From contig QCFX01000003.1 of NCBI GenBank assembly GCA_003280105.1, positions 1 through 64,000 of the forward strand: a DNA stretch of 64,000 nucleotides. Direction: 5' to 3'. The stretch comes from Prochlorococcus sp. AG-363-N20 (GTDB lineage: Bacteria > Cyanobacteriota > Cyanobacteriia > PCC-6307 > Cyanobiaceae). Numbering within the stretch: position 1 is the stretch's first letter; each line of letters begins with the position of its first letter. The notes under the pieces are model-generated. The model did not search any database. It was not told the origin of the DNA and saw only the letters and a list, made by a program, of their open reading frames with translations. Below are positions 49,032 to 57,737 of the stretch, piece after piece. The translations under genes and the position numbers were made by a program.

Positions 49032-49524
49032 ATCTATGAATAATTTTAAAAGAATTACAATTTTTAGTCTTCTAATATTATTTATTTTACTAATAATTGA
49101 CAAATTTGGAATACTAGATGATTTAGGCTTTTATTTAACAACAAGAATTGATAATCATCCTTTGCCAAGAATATACTTTCCAATTTTCATAGGAATTGGT
49201 TTGTTTCTACCTTTAATTCAAAGAATTTTAAAATACAAAGAATATTTTGAGAGGAGGTGTCTTGATTTATATTTATATCTACTTTTATGGCAAATCATTA
49301 ATGAGTTAGTTTTAGTAGTTCTAATTGGAAAATGGATAGGTGTTTTAGTTGGTTTAATCTTCACAATTGCAAGGTTATTCCAATTGAGAACTCTTTTAAA
49401 AGAGGCAGTTTGCTTTAGACAAACTAGAATTATACTTTTGATGTCATTATTCTTATGGCTTTCTAATATCATACAAATTCTATTCAATAGAATAATTCCT
49501 GTTCTATTAATTAACCTCTTATGA
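49018..49524 (+). CDS. Integral membrane protein of unknown function
   Basis: A 168-residue protein with about four hydrophobic segments and Arg/Lys between them, very rich in Leu and Ile. It starts within the end of the MBL gene (14-base overlap); ATG 49036 is an alternative giving no overlap. No family is recognised. The tight overlap suggests co-translation with the MBL protein. Confidence 0.6.
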   Translation: MIRTKSMNNFKRITIFSLLILFILLIIDKFGILDDLGFYLTTRIDNHPLPRIYFPIFIGIGLFLPLIQRILKYKEYFERRCLDLYLYLLLWQIINELVLVVLIGKWIGVLVGLIFTIARLFQLRTLLKEAVCFRQTRIILLMSLFLWLSNIIQILFNRIIPVLLINLL

Positions 49525-49546
49525 TTAACTACAAAAAAAGAATAAT

Positions 49547-49804
49547 TTAATTTTCCATTCTTCTTTTATCCACAATTCTAGCTAATTCTAGAAAATAACC
49601 AGCTGTACAATATTTCCCTAGGTTTCTGTCTCTATTATCAGGGTCACTTCTCAACTCTGCTGTTTCAGCCATGAGCAAATCCAACTGATCCTGAGGCAAC
49701 TCGTATACCTCCCTTAGCTCAACCTCACGGCCTAATAAATGGCTTTTAAACCATTTCTCCTTAGATTCTTGAGGAGGTATGTCTCGATAATTAATATTAT
49801 TCAT
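49547..49804 (-). CDS. Small conserved hypothetical protein
   Basis: An 85-residue soluble protein, acidic and charged (GREVELREVYELPQDQLDLLMAETAELRSDPDNRDRNLGKYC). It has a single Cys. No known motif. It is downstream of the membrane symporter on the same strand, after a 57-base gap. Confidence 0.6.
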   Translation of the reverse strand: MNNINYRDIPPQESKEKWFKSHLLGREVELREVYELPQDQLDLLMAETAELRSDPDNRDRNLGKYCTAGYFLELARIVDKRRMEN

Positions 49805-49861
49805 GTATAAATAATAGAAAAGCTTTCTGAAATAAGGCTATTTTGACTAATTGTCTTAACT

Positions 49862-51256
49862 CTATGCTTCAAATTGCTCTTCATTTATTGAGCGTTGAAT
49901 AAAAACAGCAATGCATATAAAAGAAATAGTCAAGACACCGCAAAACTCTGTCCAGCCTTTTAGGCCTAATTGACTCACAGCAATTGGAGCAATAACAGTA
50001 ATTAATCCACCCGAGAGCAAAGGCTGAAGCAATAATTGCTTTATAGAAAATATTGGGAGGGTTTTCGTTAAATTGAGAGGGTCAGCAAGTCTTAGAAGCA
50101 AAATTCCACTAGCAGCTACGCCTGAAGCATTTCCAAATTCAGCAATAGACCTTTCAAACCATTCTTCTCTAAAAACCAATCTAGAAAAAACAAACATTCC
50201 AAGAAAATTCCATAAAAGGCCAGCAATCGCCAATGCAGAAAGAGGGATCCAATCACTTGTAAGAAGTGGCAAGTTAAGGCTTGCCATAGCAGTAATAATT
50301 AAAAGATCCGTAGCAAGAGTACCTATCTCTCTTTGTAATAACTGTGAAATCCAATCAGTATTTTCAGTAACTTCCAAGATGTAACGAAGAAATAGAGATC
50401 CTAATAGTGCCAAAGGGAAAACAGGAAAAACTAAGGCTACTTCTTCAAAAACTCCTCCTAGCAAAGGAGCTATTTGTCTTACACCTTGCAAAGAAATAAC
50501 GCCAAACAATACAGCAAGCCCAACAAAAATCAGATTTACGAATAATTGGCGAAGTTGTTCAAAAAGGCTAATTGGTGAATCAGTTGCACCAGTGGACCCA
50601 ATGTCTTCAGAAGCATGGGGAACTACCCATCCACGCCAACGTCCAAATACAACAAGAGCGCTTCCAAAAACTGTAGAAGAAAGTAAACCTACAGTTGCCA
50701 TAGCAAGTCCAAGATCAAGCCCTTCTGGATAACCAAGCCTAAAAAAACTATCTCCCATAATTGCCGCTGCACCATGCCCTCCTTCAAAACCAACTTCGAT
50801 AAGACATCCCATTAATGGGTTAACGCCTAATAAAGGTATAAGCACAAATAAAACAACCAAACCACCCACGAAATATTGACCAATACCAAGCAGGAGTCCC
50901 AGTACTGCCTGTGAGGCAACTGGTTTCCATAGGCCTTTACTTGAAGGGATAGGACGTCCCAGCATCAAACTGGCAAAGACCAAAGTCAAAAGAGGTGTGG
51001 GTAAGTCAACCCATATTTCGGTCACTTCTTGAGACAGCAAAGGGAATTTCCCAAAAGGACCTATTAAAAGAGCAACAAAACCAACCAAAAGAGCGATTGG
51101 GATACCCAATCGCTCTAAAAGTATTGCTGGCTGTAATCGACGCCCAAAACTCAAAAACAAAGCCAGCAAACAAAAAAGACCTATTGCTAATCCAAAAGCA
51201 GGTAATGGATTAAAATTTAAAAATTGGCTAATCCTTATAGGAACTAAATCATTCAT
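49862..51256 (-). CDS. Sodium:glutamate symporter-like (GltS/ESS family) membrane protein
   Basis: Large membrane protein of 464 residues with about ten or more hydrophobic helices. The pattern GCLIEVGFEGGHGAAAIMGDSF resembles the conserved GxEGGHGTA loop of GltS-type sodium:glutamate symporters, and a second loop, FGNASGVAASGILLLRLADP, sits in the second repeat. Family is likely; the substrate (glutamate or another organic acid) is inferred. Confidence 0.8.
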   Translation of the reverse strand: MNDLVPIRISQFLNFNPLPAFGLAIGLFCLLALFLSFGRRLQPAILLERLGIPIALLVGFVALLIGPFGKFPLLSQEVTEIWVDLPTPLLTLVFASLMLGRPIPSSKGLWKPVASQAVLGLLLGIGQYFVGGLVVLFVLIPLLGVNPLMGCLIEVGFEGGHGAAAIMGDSFFRLGYPEGLDLGLAMATVGLLSSTVFGSALVVFGRWRGWVVPHASEDIGSTGATDSPISLFEQLRQLFVNLIFVGLAVLFGVISLQGVRQIAPLLGGVFEEVALVFPVFPLALLGSLFLRYILEVTENTDWISQLLQREIGTLATDLLIITAMASLNLPLLTSDWIPLSALAIAGLLWNFLGMFVFSRLVFREEWFERSIAEFGNASGVAASGILLLRLADPLNLTKTLPIFSIKQLLLQPLLSGGLITVIAPIAVSQLGLKGWTEFCGVLTISFICIAVFIQRSINEEQFEA

Positions 51257-51691
51257 CGCGCATATTCATACCAAATCAGTCAGAAGAAGATCCAAAGGTT
51301 TAATTACTTTTTAAAGTGTCTCTAATAATGTTCCCATAATAGATTTAAATTAAAAAAGATTTAATTCTGAATTTTTTTCTACAAGAGAACCAATAAAACA
51401 AGGGCTTGTAGGATCAATTCAATAAGGCCAAATTTTAATTGCAGGTCTTGATAGTTGTTCTTGTTTGGAGAATGCAAATAATACTCTTCAGTAATTTGCT
51501 CACGATTTACCTTGTAAGACATCTTATCTTCAGAAGCTTACTAATTCAGACTCATTTTGCTCTTAACAGCAACTACTATATATGGTTACATAGAAAGTCA
51601 TTAGCGCTATATAAAGGGTGACATGAGGTTGTTTGCTCAAAAACTTCTTAGGAAGAGGTCAATGCAATTGCTTATATGAAATTCAAGGAAT
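51257..51691. other. Gene-free region between pcb terminator and the symporter gene
   Basis: 435 bases. A 60-residue ORF (51439-51621) exists but has no ribosome site or recognisable protein features, so it is not called. The promoter of the leftward symporter should lie at the left end. Confidence 0.5.
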
Positions 51692-51721
51692 AAAAAAGCC
51701 TCGCTTTAATAGCGAGGCTTT
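51692..51721 (-). terminator. Rho-independent terminator of pcb
   Basis: Read on the minus strand, AAAGCCTCGCT-ATTAA-AGCGAGGCTTT is followed by TTT. It is a perfect 11-base stem with a 5-base loop, 46 bases after the pcb stop. Confidence 0.92.
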
Positions 51722-51766
51722 AATAAAAAATAAATCCTTAATCAAGAAAAAATCGAATGTTTAAAT

Positions 51767-52819
51767 TCAATTTTTCAAGGAAACACTTGCACTATCAAGG
51801 TTACCAACGGCGTTTGAAACTCGCTTGAAATCGAATCCCATTGCACGAAGTGCATGCCAAAGATGACCTTGAATATAGAAGAAGCCTAGATAGTAATGGA
51901 CGTTAGTTAGCCAAGCACGAGAGGTATGCAGACCGTCAGGCAAAGCAACAGTATCTATCCAGTAGGGAGAAATACCAAACTTTAGAGCGAGGGTCTCACC
52001 AAAGAATGCTTCGGGGTAAACGGTTGTATTGGTCGCACACCAGAAGGCTGCAACAATTGCCATCCAACCAATACCGGCCAAGGACCATGAAAGTACTGCC
52101 TCAGCAGATAGCAAGCCGGAACCCTTGAACTTGGTGTATTCACCAATTTGCTTGGTTGCTATGTGGAAAGCACCACCACCAATCATGAAGAAAGCCAAGA
52201 AGGCATGACCTCCCATTACGTCTTCAAGACTGCTAATAGAGAGAAAATCAAATTGGTGATTCCAAATTGCTGTTAGGTCAAGATTGTAATTAACTTGACG
52301 AACAGCTCCTTGAGCAGCGTCATAAATCCCATGAATTCTTGCCCATTCGACAAACTGGATATTTGCAACACCCAGGAAAATCAAATGGTGACCAAGAATA
52401 AATGTCTGGTTATCTGGGTTGTCCCATTCCAGTTTGAACTTTTTAGCCTGAAGGACTTCTGAGTCCTGCATGTCTCCAGGGAATAGAAGGGAGTGCATAA
52501 GCCCACCCGCTCCATAAACCATGGACAAAATCAGGTGAACGATGCCGATATTGGCAACTCCAGCTCCTGTCCAATTGCCAGCAGCGTCGAACCCTAGGCC
52601 AATTGAGGCCAAATGAGGGAGAACGATTAATGGCTGATGCCCCATAGGAATTGAGGCGTCAAAACGAGCTAATTCAAATAGTGTGAAGGCACCTGCCCAG
52701 AATGCAATCAAGCCGGTATGAGCGGCATGAGCTGCAATGAATTTCCCTGAGCGGTTGGTGACCCCAGAATTACCAGCCCACCACCCATAGGTGACGTCTG
52801 GATTTCCATAGGTCTGCAT
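51767..52819 (-). CDS. pcb: Prochlorophyte chlorophyll a/b-binding antenna protein
   Basis: Thylakoid membrane antenna of the CP43/IsiA group that binds divinyl chlorophylls and feeds a photosystem. The 350-residue protein has six hydrophobic helices with regularly placed His residues (GKFIAAHAAHTGLIAFWAG, FILGHHLIFLG, VMGGHAFLAFFMIGGGAFH, NVHYYLGFFYIQGHLWHALRAMGF). It lacks the large lumenal loop of CP43 (PsbC, about 460 residues), as Pcb/IsiA proteins do. Whether it serves PSI or PSII is not clear. Monocistronic with a strong terminator; its upstream region has an inverted repeat. Confidence 0.95.
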   Translation of the reverse strand: MQTYGNPDVTYGWWAGNSGVTNRSGKFIAAHAAHTGLIAFWAGAFTLFELARFDASIPMGHQPLIVLPHLASIGLGFDAAGNWTGAGVANIGIVHLILSMVYGAGGLMHSLLFPGDMQDSEVLQAKKFKLEWDNPDNQTFILGHHLIFLGVANIQFVEWARIHGIYDAAQGAVRQVNYNLDLTAIWNHQFDFLSISSLEDVMGGHAFLAFFMIGGGAFHIATKQIGEYTKFKGSGLLSAEAVLSWSLAGIGWMAIVAAFWCATNTTVYPEAFFGETLALKFGISPYWIDTVALPDGLHTSRAWLTNVHYYLGFFYIQGHLWHALRAMGFDFKRVSNAVGNLDSASVSLKN

Positions 52820-53192
52820 TAGAAGTGCTACGACGCAAAGCGGACCGAGACTACTCTTATAAAGGTGCTATAAGCAGGCCTATCGCAATAGATTTAACAT
52901 GTGTAAATCTTGTGCAACGAATGAAGCCACCAATATCGGCTCCAGGGATAGGTAGGTAGTTAAGACTCCATACAAGGTAAATCTTCAAATGTTTTTTTTA
53001 AACTCTGTTGCAAATAAAGGGAGCTGGAGGATTAAGCACTAAAAAAGTCCTCTGCTGTAATCATGAGAAAAACTTGAAAATAGATCTATTTAGAAAGAAT
53101 TCCTTAAAAAAAGATTTCTGAGGAAAGCTTTTCTGATCTCTGCGTCCTCCAGTAGTTACAGTTACTAATACTAGAAACGAAATACTTTCGTA
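52820..53192. promoter_or_regulatory. Divergent promoter region of pcb and a small membrane gene
   Basis: 373 bases with no ORF. It holds the pcb 5' leader and promoter on the minus strand and the promoter of the 66-residue gene on the plus strand. An inverted repeat lies at 52890-52910. Confidence 0.6.
52890..52910. promoter_or_regulatory. Inverted repeat upstream of pcb
   Basis: AGATTTA and TAAATCT flank a 7-base spacer (ACATGTG), centred 81 bases before the pcb ATG. The layout fits a dimeric regulator site or a 5'-leader hairpin. Confidence 0.35.
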
Positions 53193-53393
53193 ATGACAGA
53201 CCCTAAGCTCAATATCCCTTCAGGAGAAGAGTCAAACCAAGAGTTAGAGCCAAAATGGGACTACACCTCTAGCAGGCAAAACCTAATCACGGGTGGGATA
53301 GTTGTTGGAGGGAATCTTTTGCTATTGCTGACTTACCTTCTTTATAGAACCGTTCCAGCAGTGCATCAATTCATCTCTGGAAAATCCCTCTGA
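53193..53393 (+). CDS. Small single-pass membrane protein near pcb
   Basis: A 66-residue protein. The N-terminal half (about 30 residues) is hydrophilic, with acidic and Trp/Tyr residues (SNQELEPKWDYTSSRQN), and the C-terminal half is one hydrophobic helix (LITGGIVVGGNLLLLLTYLLYRTVPA). The ATG start is clear. I do not recognise it as a known photosystem or cytochrome subunit. Position next to pcb suggests a thylakoid role but does not show it. Confidence 0.65.
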   Translation: MTDPKLNIPSGEESNQELEPKWDYTSSRQNLITGGIVVGGNLLLLLTYLLYRTVPAVHQFISGKSL

Positions 53394-53636
53394 AGGTATT
53401 CAGGAAAGCAGAAGAGGACTTTCTAAAACTCCGGAGTGAATCTTAGGAGAGGCTTTGACATAGCCATAGCAAGACAGAAACTTATGTTTTAACAAATTTA
53501 TGAATATCGGAAGATCCCTGAGAAATAACTTTTCAAGAAAACTCACTTTGCTTGTTAGATCAGAAAAGATGTAAAGGAAAGAGGTTATAACTGCACCCTT
53601 TGCATTAGATTTAATTATTAATTGTTTTTGTTTAAA

Positions 53637-53801
53637 ATGGCAGGTGGGCCAATTCTTGACTTGTGGGACAGACTTCTGCCTATGGCTGAAGACCTTAGGG
53701 TTCGCTTTGGTATTGCGATGATTGGGAACTTACTGGCGATCTGGTTTCTAGTCACTTTCTTTAAGAAGTTTATTCCAAACCTCCCTACTGAGTTGTCTTA
53801 G
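53637..53801 (+). CDS. Small single-pass membrane protein
   Basis: A 54-residue ORF missing from the track, ATG 53637 to TAG 53801. The first ~25 residues are amphipathic (MAGGPILDLWDRLLPMAEDLRVRF) and are followed by one hydrophobic helix (GIAMIGNLLAIWFLVTFF) and a basic end (KKFIPNLP). No family is recognised. It lies 243 bases downstream of the preceding small gene on the same strand. Confidence 0.5.
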   Translation: MAGGPILDLWDRLLPMAEDLRVRFGIAMIGNLLAIWFLVTFFKKFIPNLPTELS

Positions 53802-53911
53802 CACAACGCCTATTACTTACAGGAAGGTAGGAGACTCTAGAACAAGTTTTTATTAAACATTTTCAGAAGCAAAGAATAAGAAACATACTTATCTCTTTTT
53901 TAGAAGAATCT

Positions 53912-54124
53912 CTAGGCAAGAGACTCTTCAGGTACTACTTCTGATTTAGAAGTGTTGGTGTTAGTAGTGTTTGAAATTTGATTGACTGGTTTAGACTCTA
54001 ACTTTTTCTTGTGTGAATAATACATTCCACGCTTAATACATTGGAATAGAAGCAAAGCCCCAATTATTACTGGAGGGTGAGCAGCAATGCTCTTTTGTAT
54101 AAAATCAATTTCCGACGAGTTCAT
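53912..54124 (-). CDS. Small membrane-anchored hypothetical protein
   Basis: About 70 residues from the internal ATG 54124; the track's 112-residue ORF begins in sequence unlike a real N-terminus. One hydrophobic helix (HPPVIIGALLLFQCIKRG) is followed by a basic patch and a Thr/Asn/Ser-rich tail (NTTNTNTSKSEVVPEESLA). Function unknown. Confidence 0.5.
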   Translation of the reverse strand: MNSSEIDFIQKSIAAHPPVIIGALLLFQCIKRGMYYSHKKKLESKPVNQISNTTNTNTSKSEVVPEESLA

Positions 54125-54695
54125 TGTTCTTGCCCTTACATATCTAGGTTGCAAGTAAATAGATGCGGTGACAACAAAAAAGAGACTATGGAGAACATCA
54201 TCAAGCACAATTTTAATGAGCAATTGAGACTCATTAGTTTTCTTGACCAAATAGGGAGTTAACGAATAGTCAGGAGAAACTTTATCTCACGAAAACTAAG
54301 ACCTTGTTGATCAACTTAATGCTTTAGAATAGGCGCAACTAAGTATAGTTTCTGTAAAGAAAAATGAGTACTAAGTATTAACCAGGAAACAAAAAGGGAG
54401 AGTGTAATAAAAATGTGTATTCTTTGCTTGAATAGTGGACAGCAAACAGTCGTTTAAAAAGTCATGAAAACAACACCTAAATAACAAGGGGGGCGGTCAA
54501 GCAAAACTTGAATTCGACCAGAACCAGCACTCATAGAAGAGAAATACCAAGCTGGCACTTCTCATTGAATTTTGATTTTCTCAAGAAAAATTAGGCGGCG
54601 AAAACAAGGAACAAGTGAATGATTAAAAAATAGTTAAAGCATGCAGTGCTTTGGTCGAAAGTAACTATTAGAAGGGTACTTAATGATCAAGAGAG
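54125..54695. other. Gene-free region
   Basis: 571 bases with only very short reading frames; nothing is called. It contains a GC-richer patch near 54490 (GGGGGGCGG) but no terminator or repeat was recognised. The left part could still code the N-terminal end of the 53912 ORF. Confidence 0.5.
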
Positions 54696-54872
54696 ATGAG
54701 CTACCAATTAGACAATGAATTTCCATCCATGATGGAGATGTCCAGCGAGGAAGAATATAGGCGCCAGGCAAACTCTTACAGGAGTTCGGATGAGTATAGG
54801 CAAATGATAAAGCTTTATCCGGTTTTAAAGCATTCAATCGGCATATGCAAAAACGAAGTATTTGTCGCCTGA
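54696..54872 (+). CDS. Small hydrophilic hypothetical protein
   Basis: A 58-residue ORF missing from the track, ATG 54696 to TGA 54872, on the opposite strand to the shadow 54634-54837. It is hydrophilic and Ser/Glu/Tyr-rich (EMSSEEEYRRQANSYRSSDEYRQM), with one Cys near the end. The start follows a purine-rich stretch. Function unknown. Confidence 0.45.
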   Translation: MSYQLDNEFPSMMEMSSEEEYRRQANSYRSSDEYRQMIKLYPVLKHSIGICKNEVFVA

Positions 54873-54991
54873 CCCTCTTTGATTAATTTAAACCATTAAT
54901 TAGTCATCCAGCTATCAATTGTTTGTATTACAAATACTTAAATCGAGATTAATTGCTTTCATATTGTTGTTTCTTTTTATCTAAAGGGAGT

Positions 54992-55231
54992 TTAGGCGGC
55001 CAAATCATTGATCGGAGCATCTTGCGCTAGCCAATACTCCATCTCTTCTTTGCACCATCTAAGGTGATAAATCACTTCTGGTTTCCAGGGTATTGATTGA
55101 GGCTTAGGTGCACTCCTCCAATGAGTACCTGGTTTTAAGTAGCCAATTTCCCTCCATCTTTGAAGTGTTTTTTCGCTTATCCCAAGGGATTCACTTACTT
55201 CTTGTCCAGAGACCCATGGATTCTTGGCCAT
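54992..55231 (-). CDS. Excisionase/MerR-like helix-turn-helix protein
   Basis: A 79-residue protein whose first part, WVSGQEVSESLGISEKTLQRWREIGYLKPGTHWR, matches the winged-helix pattern of MerR/AlpA/excisionase-type DNA-binding domains (V-A-L-G-I-S-x-x-T-L-x-R-W). The C-terminal half is Trp-rich and acidic. Such small proteins occur in phage-like elements and also in host genomes. Role not known; no integrase is near. Confidence 0.65.
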   Translation of the reverse strand: MAKNPWVSGQEVSESLGISEKTLQRWREIGYLKPGTHWRSAPKPQSIPWKPEVIYHLRWCKEEMEYWLAQDAPINDLAA

Positions 55232-55331
55232 TGGATAAAAATATCTACCCTTTACTAACGTCTCAGACTCTCTTGGGAAGGGCTAAATAAAGCTAAAAAG
55301 ATAAAGAATTGTCTTTAGTTCTATTATCTTA

Positions 55332-55688
55332 TTATTGTTTTTCTACAAACCAAGGCCTGGGGTTAACGGAAGAAGGAATTATTAGGCCAGAATCATTTGA
55401 TGGGTGAAGGCAGTTGGACTGATTTTCTGCTTTCCAAGCTGAAGAAGTTTCATCTATAGCGGGTGTGGGGTTTGACTCTTCTCTAGGCATAGCTTGCCAA
55501 CCGCTAACCCATTTTTGAGGATCTTTAAGTTCAGCCAATGAAACACGAAATCTTGCTTTTCCATCTAATACAGATACCAATGAAACCCAGCGGTCAGATT
55601 TCTCTCCTCCATAATTTATAGCGACAAAGTGCCTATAACCTTTTCTTAGGGAGGTGCTTGTCCAAGCCTTGTTAGGAGGCCAATACAT
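55332..55688 (-). CDS. Trp-rich conserved protein (TIGR02450/DUF2389-like)
   Basis: 118 residues. The first 65 residues, beginning MYWPPNKAWTSTSLRKGYRHFV and containing RWVSLVSVLDG and LAELKDPQKWVSGW, match the Trp-rich TIGR02450/DUF2389 family by the spacing of Trp residues and the final W-x-x-G-W. The C-terminal half is low-complexity and Ser/Pro/Asn-rich, ending in PRPWFVEKQ. Function of the family is not known. Confidence 0.65.
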   Translation of the reverse strand: MYWPPNKAWTSTSLRKGYRHFVAINYGGEKSDRWVSLVSVLDGKARFRVSLAELKDPQKWVSGWQAMPREESNPTPAIDETSSAWKAENQSNCLHPSNDSGLIIPSSVNPRPWFVEKQ

Positions 55689-55834
55689 CTGGTGTTTTTA
55701 AATAGAAATATAATAATGAAATTTGGTAGGGTTTTGACTTATAAAGCATTTAATTGAAGGCTTATTTTAGAAAGTGGTGAAATCGAATAAAACCTATAAA
55801 ATATAATATGCATTTTCAAATCAATGTAAGAGAT

Positions 55835-56095
55835 TTAAGTTGATTTATTCTTCTTCGAATTTGCAAGTAGATTGTATTCCTTTCTTATTTGCTTCAGAAG
55901 ATTTTTTTTTCTATCCAATGATTGTTTTTTTTCTAATTCATAAAGATTATTCCGATCTTCTACAGACATATTCATCCAGTGAAGCATTGACCTTCCTTGT
56001 ATTCTTTTTTTATTTTTATGATTAATAATTTTTTTTCTGGTAACTAAAAAGAATATAGTTGCCAATAAAATTGCTATCCACATCAAAAATGCCAT
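55835..56095 (-). CDS. Small membrane-anchored charged protein
   Basis: 86 residues: an N-terminal hydrophobic helix (MAFLMWIAILLATIFFLVTRKK) and a long basic, helical tail (HKNKKRIQGRSMLHWMNMSVEDRNNLYELEKKQSLDRKKNLLKQI). No family is recognised. It could be an inner-membrane anchored coiled coil. Separate from its neighbours by 146-193 bases. Confidence 0.55.
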   Translation of the reverse strand: MAFLMWIAILLATIFFLVTRKKIINHKNKKRIQGRSMLHWMNMSVEDRNNLYELEKKQSLDRKKNLLKQIRKEYNLLANSKKNKST

Positions 56096-56288
56096 AAGTT
56101 GCTAGTTCTCCATATTAACAATAATAAGAGGATGTCGAAAATAACTTTTCATAACTGATTTTTAAAGATTTAAATCCTAAGCAAGGAATGATTTAAAGCA
56201 TTTAAGCTGTTTCTTTTAATGAAATTTGAACCAGTCTTTGAATGATAACGAATTACGGCTACCAAGCGTATGTTCTTATTAATTAATG

Positions 56289-57713
56289 TCAATCACTACC
56301 CTCACCTACTCGCCAAAGCATCAAGCCTGCTGATGCAACTTTTTCTGGGTCCACGACAGATCGAGCATCAAATACCCAAGCAGGTGCTCTCATTAGTCTA
56401 GATAAGCGAAGCCAGTCCAAATCTCGATATTCTTCCCATTCAGTAAGGATCAAAACTGCGTCTGCGCCTTCCAATGCAGTTTCTACACTTTTAGAAGGGT
56501 GCCATGTACCTTCTCCTTTCAATCCTGGATCAAGGTTGCTTGGCAAGTGACTGAGTTCTAGGGCTATTTGGTTTGGAGAAACTTTGGGGTCGTGAATTGC
56601 CAATTGAGCACCTTCCTCAAGCAAATCAAGCGAAATACGAATTGCTGGTGCTTCACGCGTATCATTTGTATCTGCTTTAAATGCAAAGCCAAGAATTGCT
56701 ATTTTCTTCCCTGTCACAGTGCCAAATAACTTTTGTACTAATAAACGAGCTATTCGCTTTTGCTGCCAAGTATTTAACTCAACTACTTGTTCCCAATATG
56801 AAGCGACTTCAGGCAATCCAAAATGGTGGCAAAGGTAAACAAGGTTAAGGATATCCTTTTGAAAGCAACTGCCTCCAAACCCAGGGCCAGCATTTAAGAA
56901 TTTGGGGCCAATTCGACTATCGGTGCCAATTGCTAGTGCCACTTCCCTTACATCTGCACCAGTTTCTTCACAAAGAGCTGCTACAGAGTTAATTGAGCTA
57001 ATTCTCTGGGCCAAGAAAGCATTTGCGGCTAGCTTTGACAACTCACTACTCCAAAGCTTTGTTCGCAAGATCTTTTCAGGAGCCACCCAATTTTGATAAA
57101 TAGCTGCCAATGCATTCACGGCCTCTGGATCTTCTCCACCAATCAATACTCGGTCAGGGTTTTCTAAATCATTAATTGCAGTACCTTCAGCAAGAAATTC
57201 AGGATTAGAAAGAACCGAAAATGTCGGCGCCACCTCTGAGTTCAGATACTGTCTTTGAGGAATTGCAAGTATTGCTTTGATCGCTGCAGCTGTTCTAACA
57301 GGAAGTGTGCTTTTCTCAACCACAACAGTATGTCCTTTAGCACAAGTAGCTACTTGACGAGCACAAGCTTCAACCCATCTCAAATCACTGGCCTGCCCTG
57401 CACCAAGTCCTTTTTGTTTGGTTGGTGTATTGACAGAAATGAATACCAAATCAGCCGAAGAGATTGATTCTTTTACCTGATTAGAGAAAAAAAGATTTCG
57501 CCCTCTCGCTCTGCTAACAACCAAATCCAATCCGGGTTCATATACAGGGAGGTTATTCAAATCAGAATCATTCCAAGCAGAAATGCGCTCTTCATTTAAG
57601 TCAACAACAGTGACATCTATATCAGGACATCGATCGGCAATGACAGCCATTGTCGGACCTCCTACATATCCAGCTCCAATACAACAAATGGAACGTATGG
57701 GATTAATTTTCAT
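56289..57713 (-). CDS. ugd: UDP-glucose 6-dehydrogenase
   Basis: NAD-dependent enzyme making UDP-glucuronate for extracellular polysaccharide. N-terminal NAD motif CCIGAGYVGGPTMAVIA, central ELSKLAANAFLAQRISSIN with the catalytic Lys, and the catalytic Cys loop GPGFGGSCFQKD (about residue 275). The C-terminal NAD-like domain has ILGFAFKADTNDTREA. At 474 residues it is a normal single-chain UGD. Near hisS and upstream (on the other strand) of the polysaccharide export operon. Confidence 0.93.
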   Translation of the reverse strand: MKINPIRSICCIGAGYVGGPTMAVIADRCPDIDVTVVDLNEERISAWNDSDLNNLPVYEPGLDLVVSRARGRNLFFSNQVKESISSADLVFISVNTPTKQKGLGAGQASDLRWVEACARQVATCAKGHTVVVEKSTLPVRTAAAIKAILAIPQRQYLNSEVAPTFSVLSNPEFLAEGTAINDLENPDRVLIGGEDPEAVNALAAIYQNWVAPEKILRTKLWSSELSKLAANAFLAQRISSINSVAALCEETGADVREVALAIGTDSRIGPKFLNAGPGFGGSCFQKDILNLVYLCHHFGLPEVASYWEQVVELNTWQQKRIARLLVQKLFGTVTGKKIAILGFAFKADTNDTREAPAIRISLDLLEEGAQLAIHDPKVSPNQIALELSHLPSNLDPGLKGEGTWHPSKSVETALEGADAVLILTEWEEYRDLDWLRLSRLMRAPAWVFDARSVVDPEKVASAGLMLWRVGEGSD

Positions 57714-57737
57714 CGACTCTGGAGTTATCGACGTAGG

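Noticed and set aside
51439-51621. 60-residue forward ORF in the pcb-symporter spacer
   Set aside because: No ribosome site, no family likeness and AT-rich composition.
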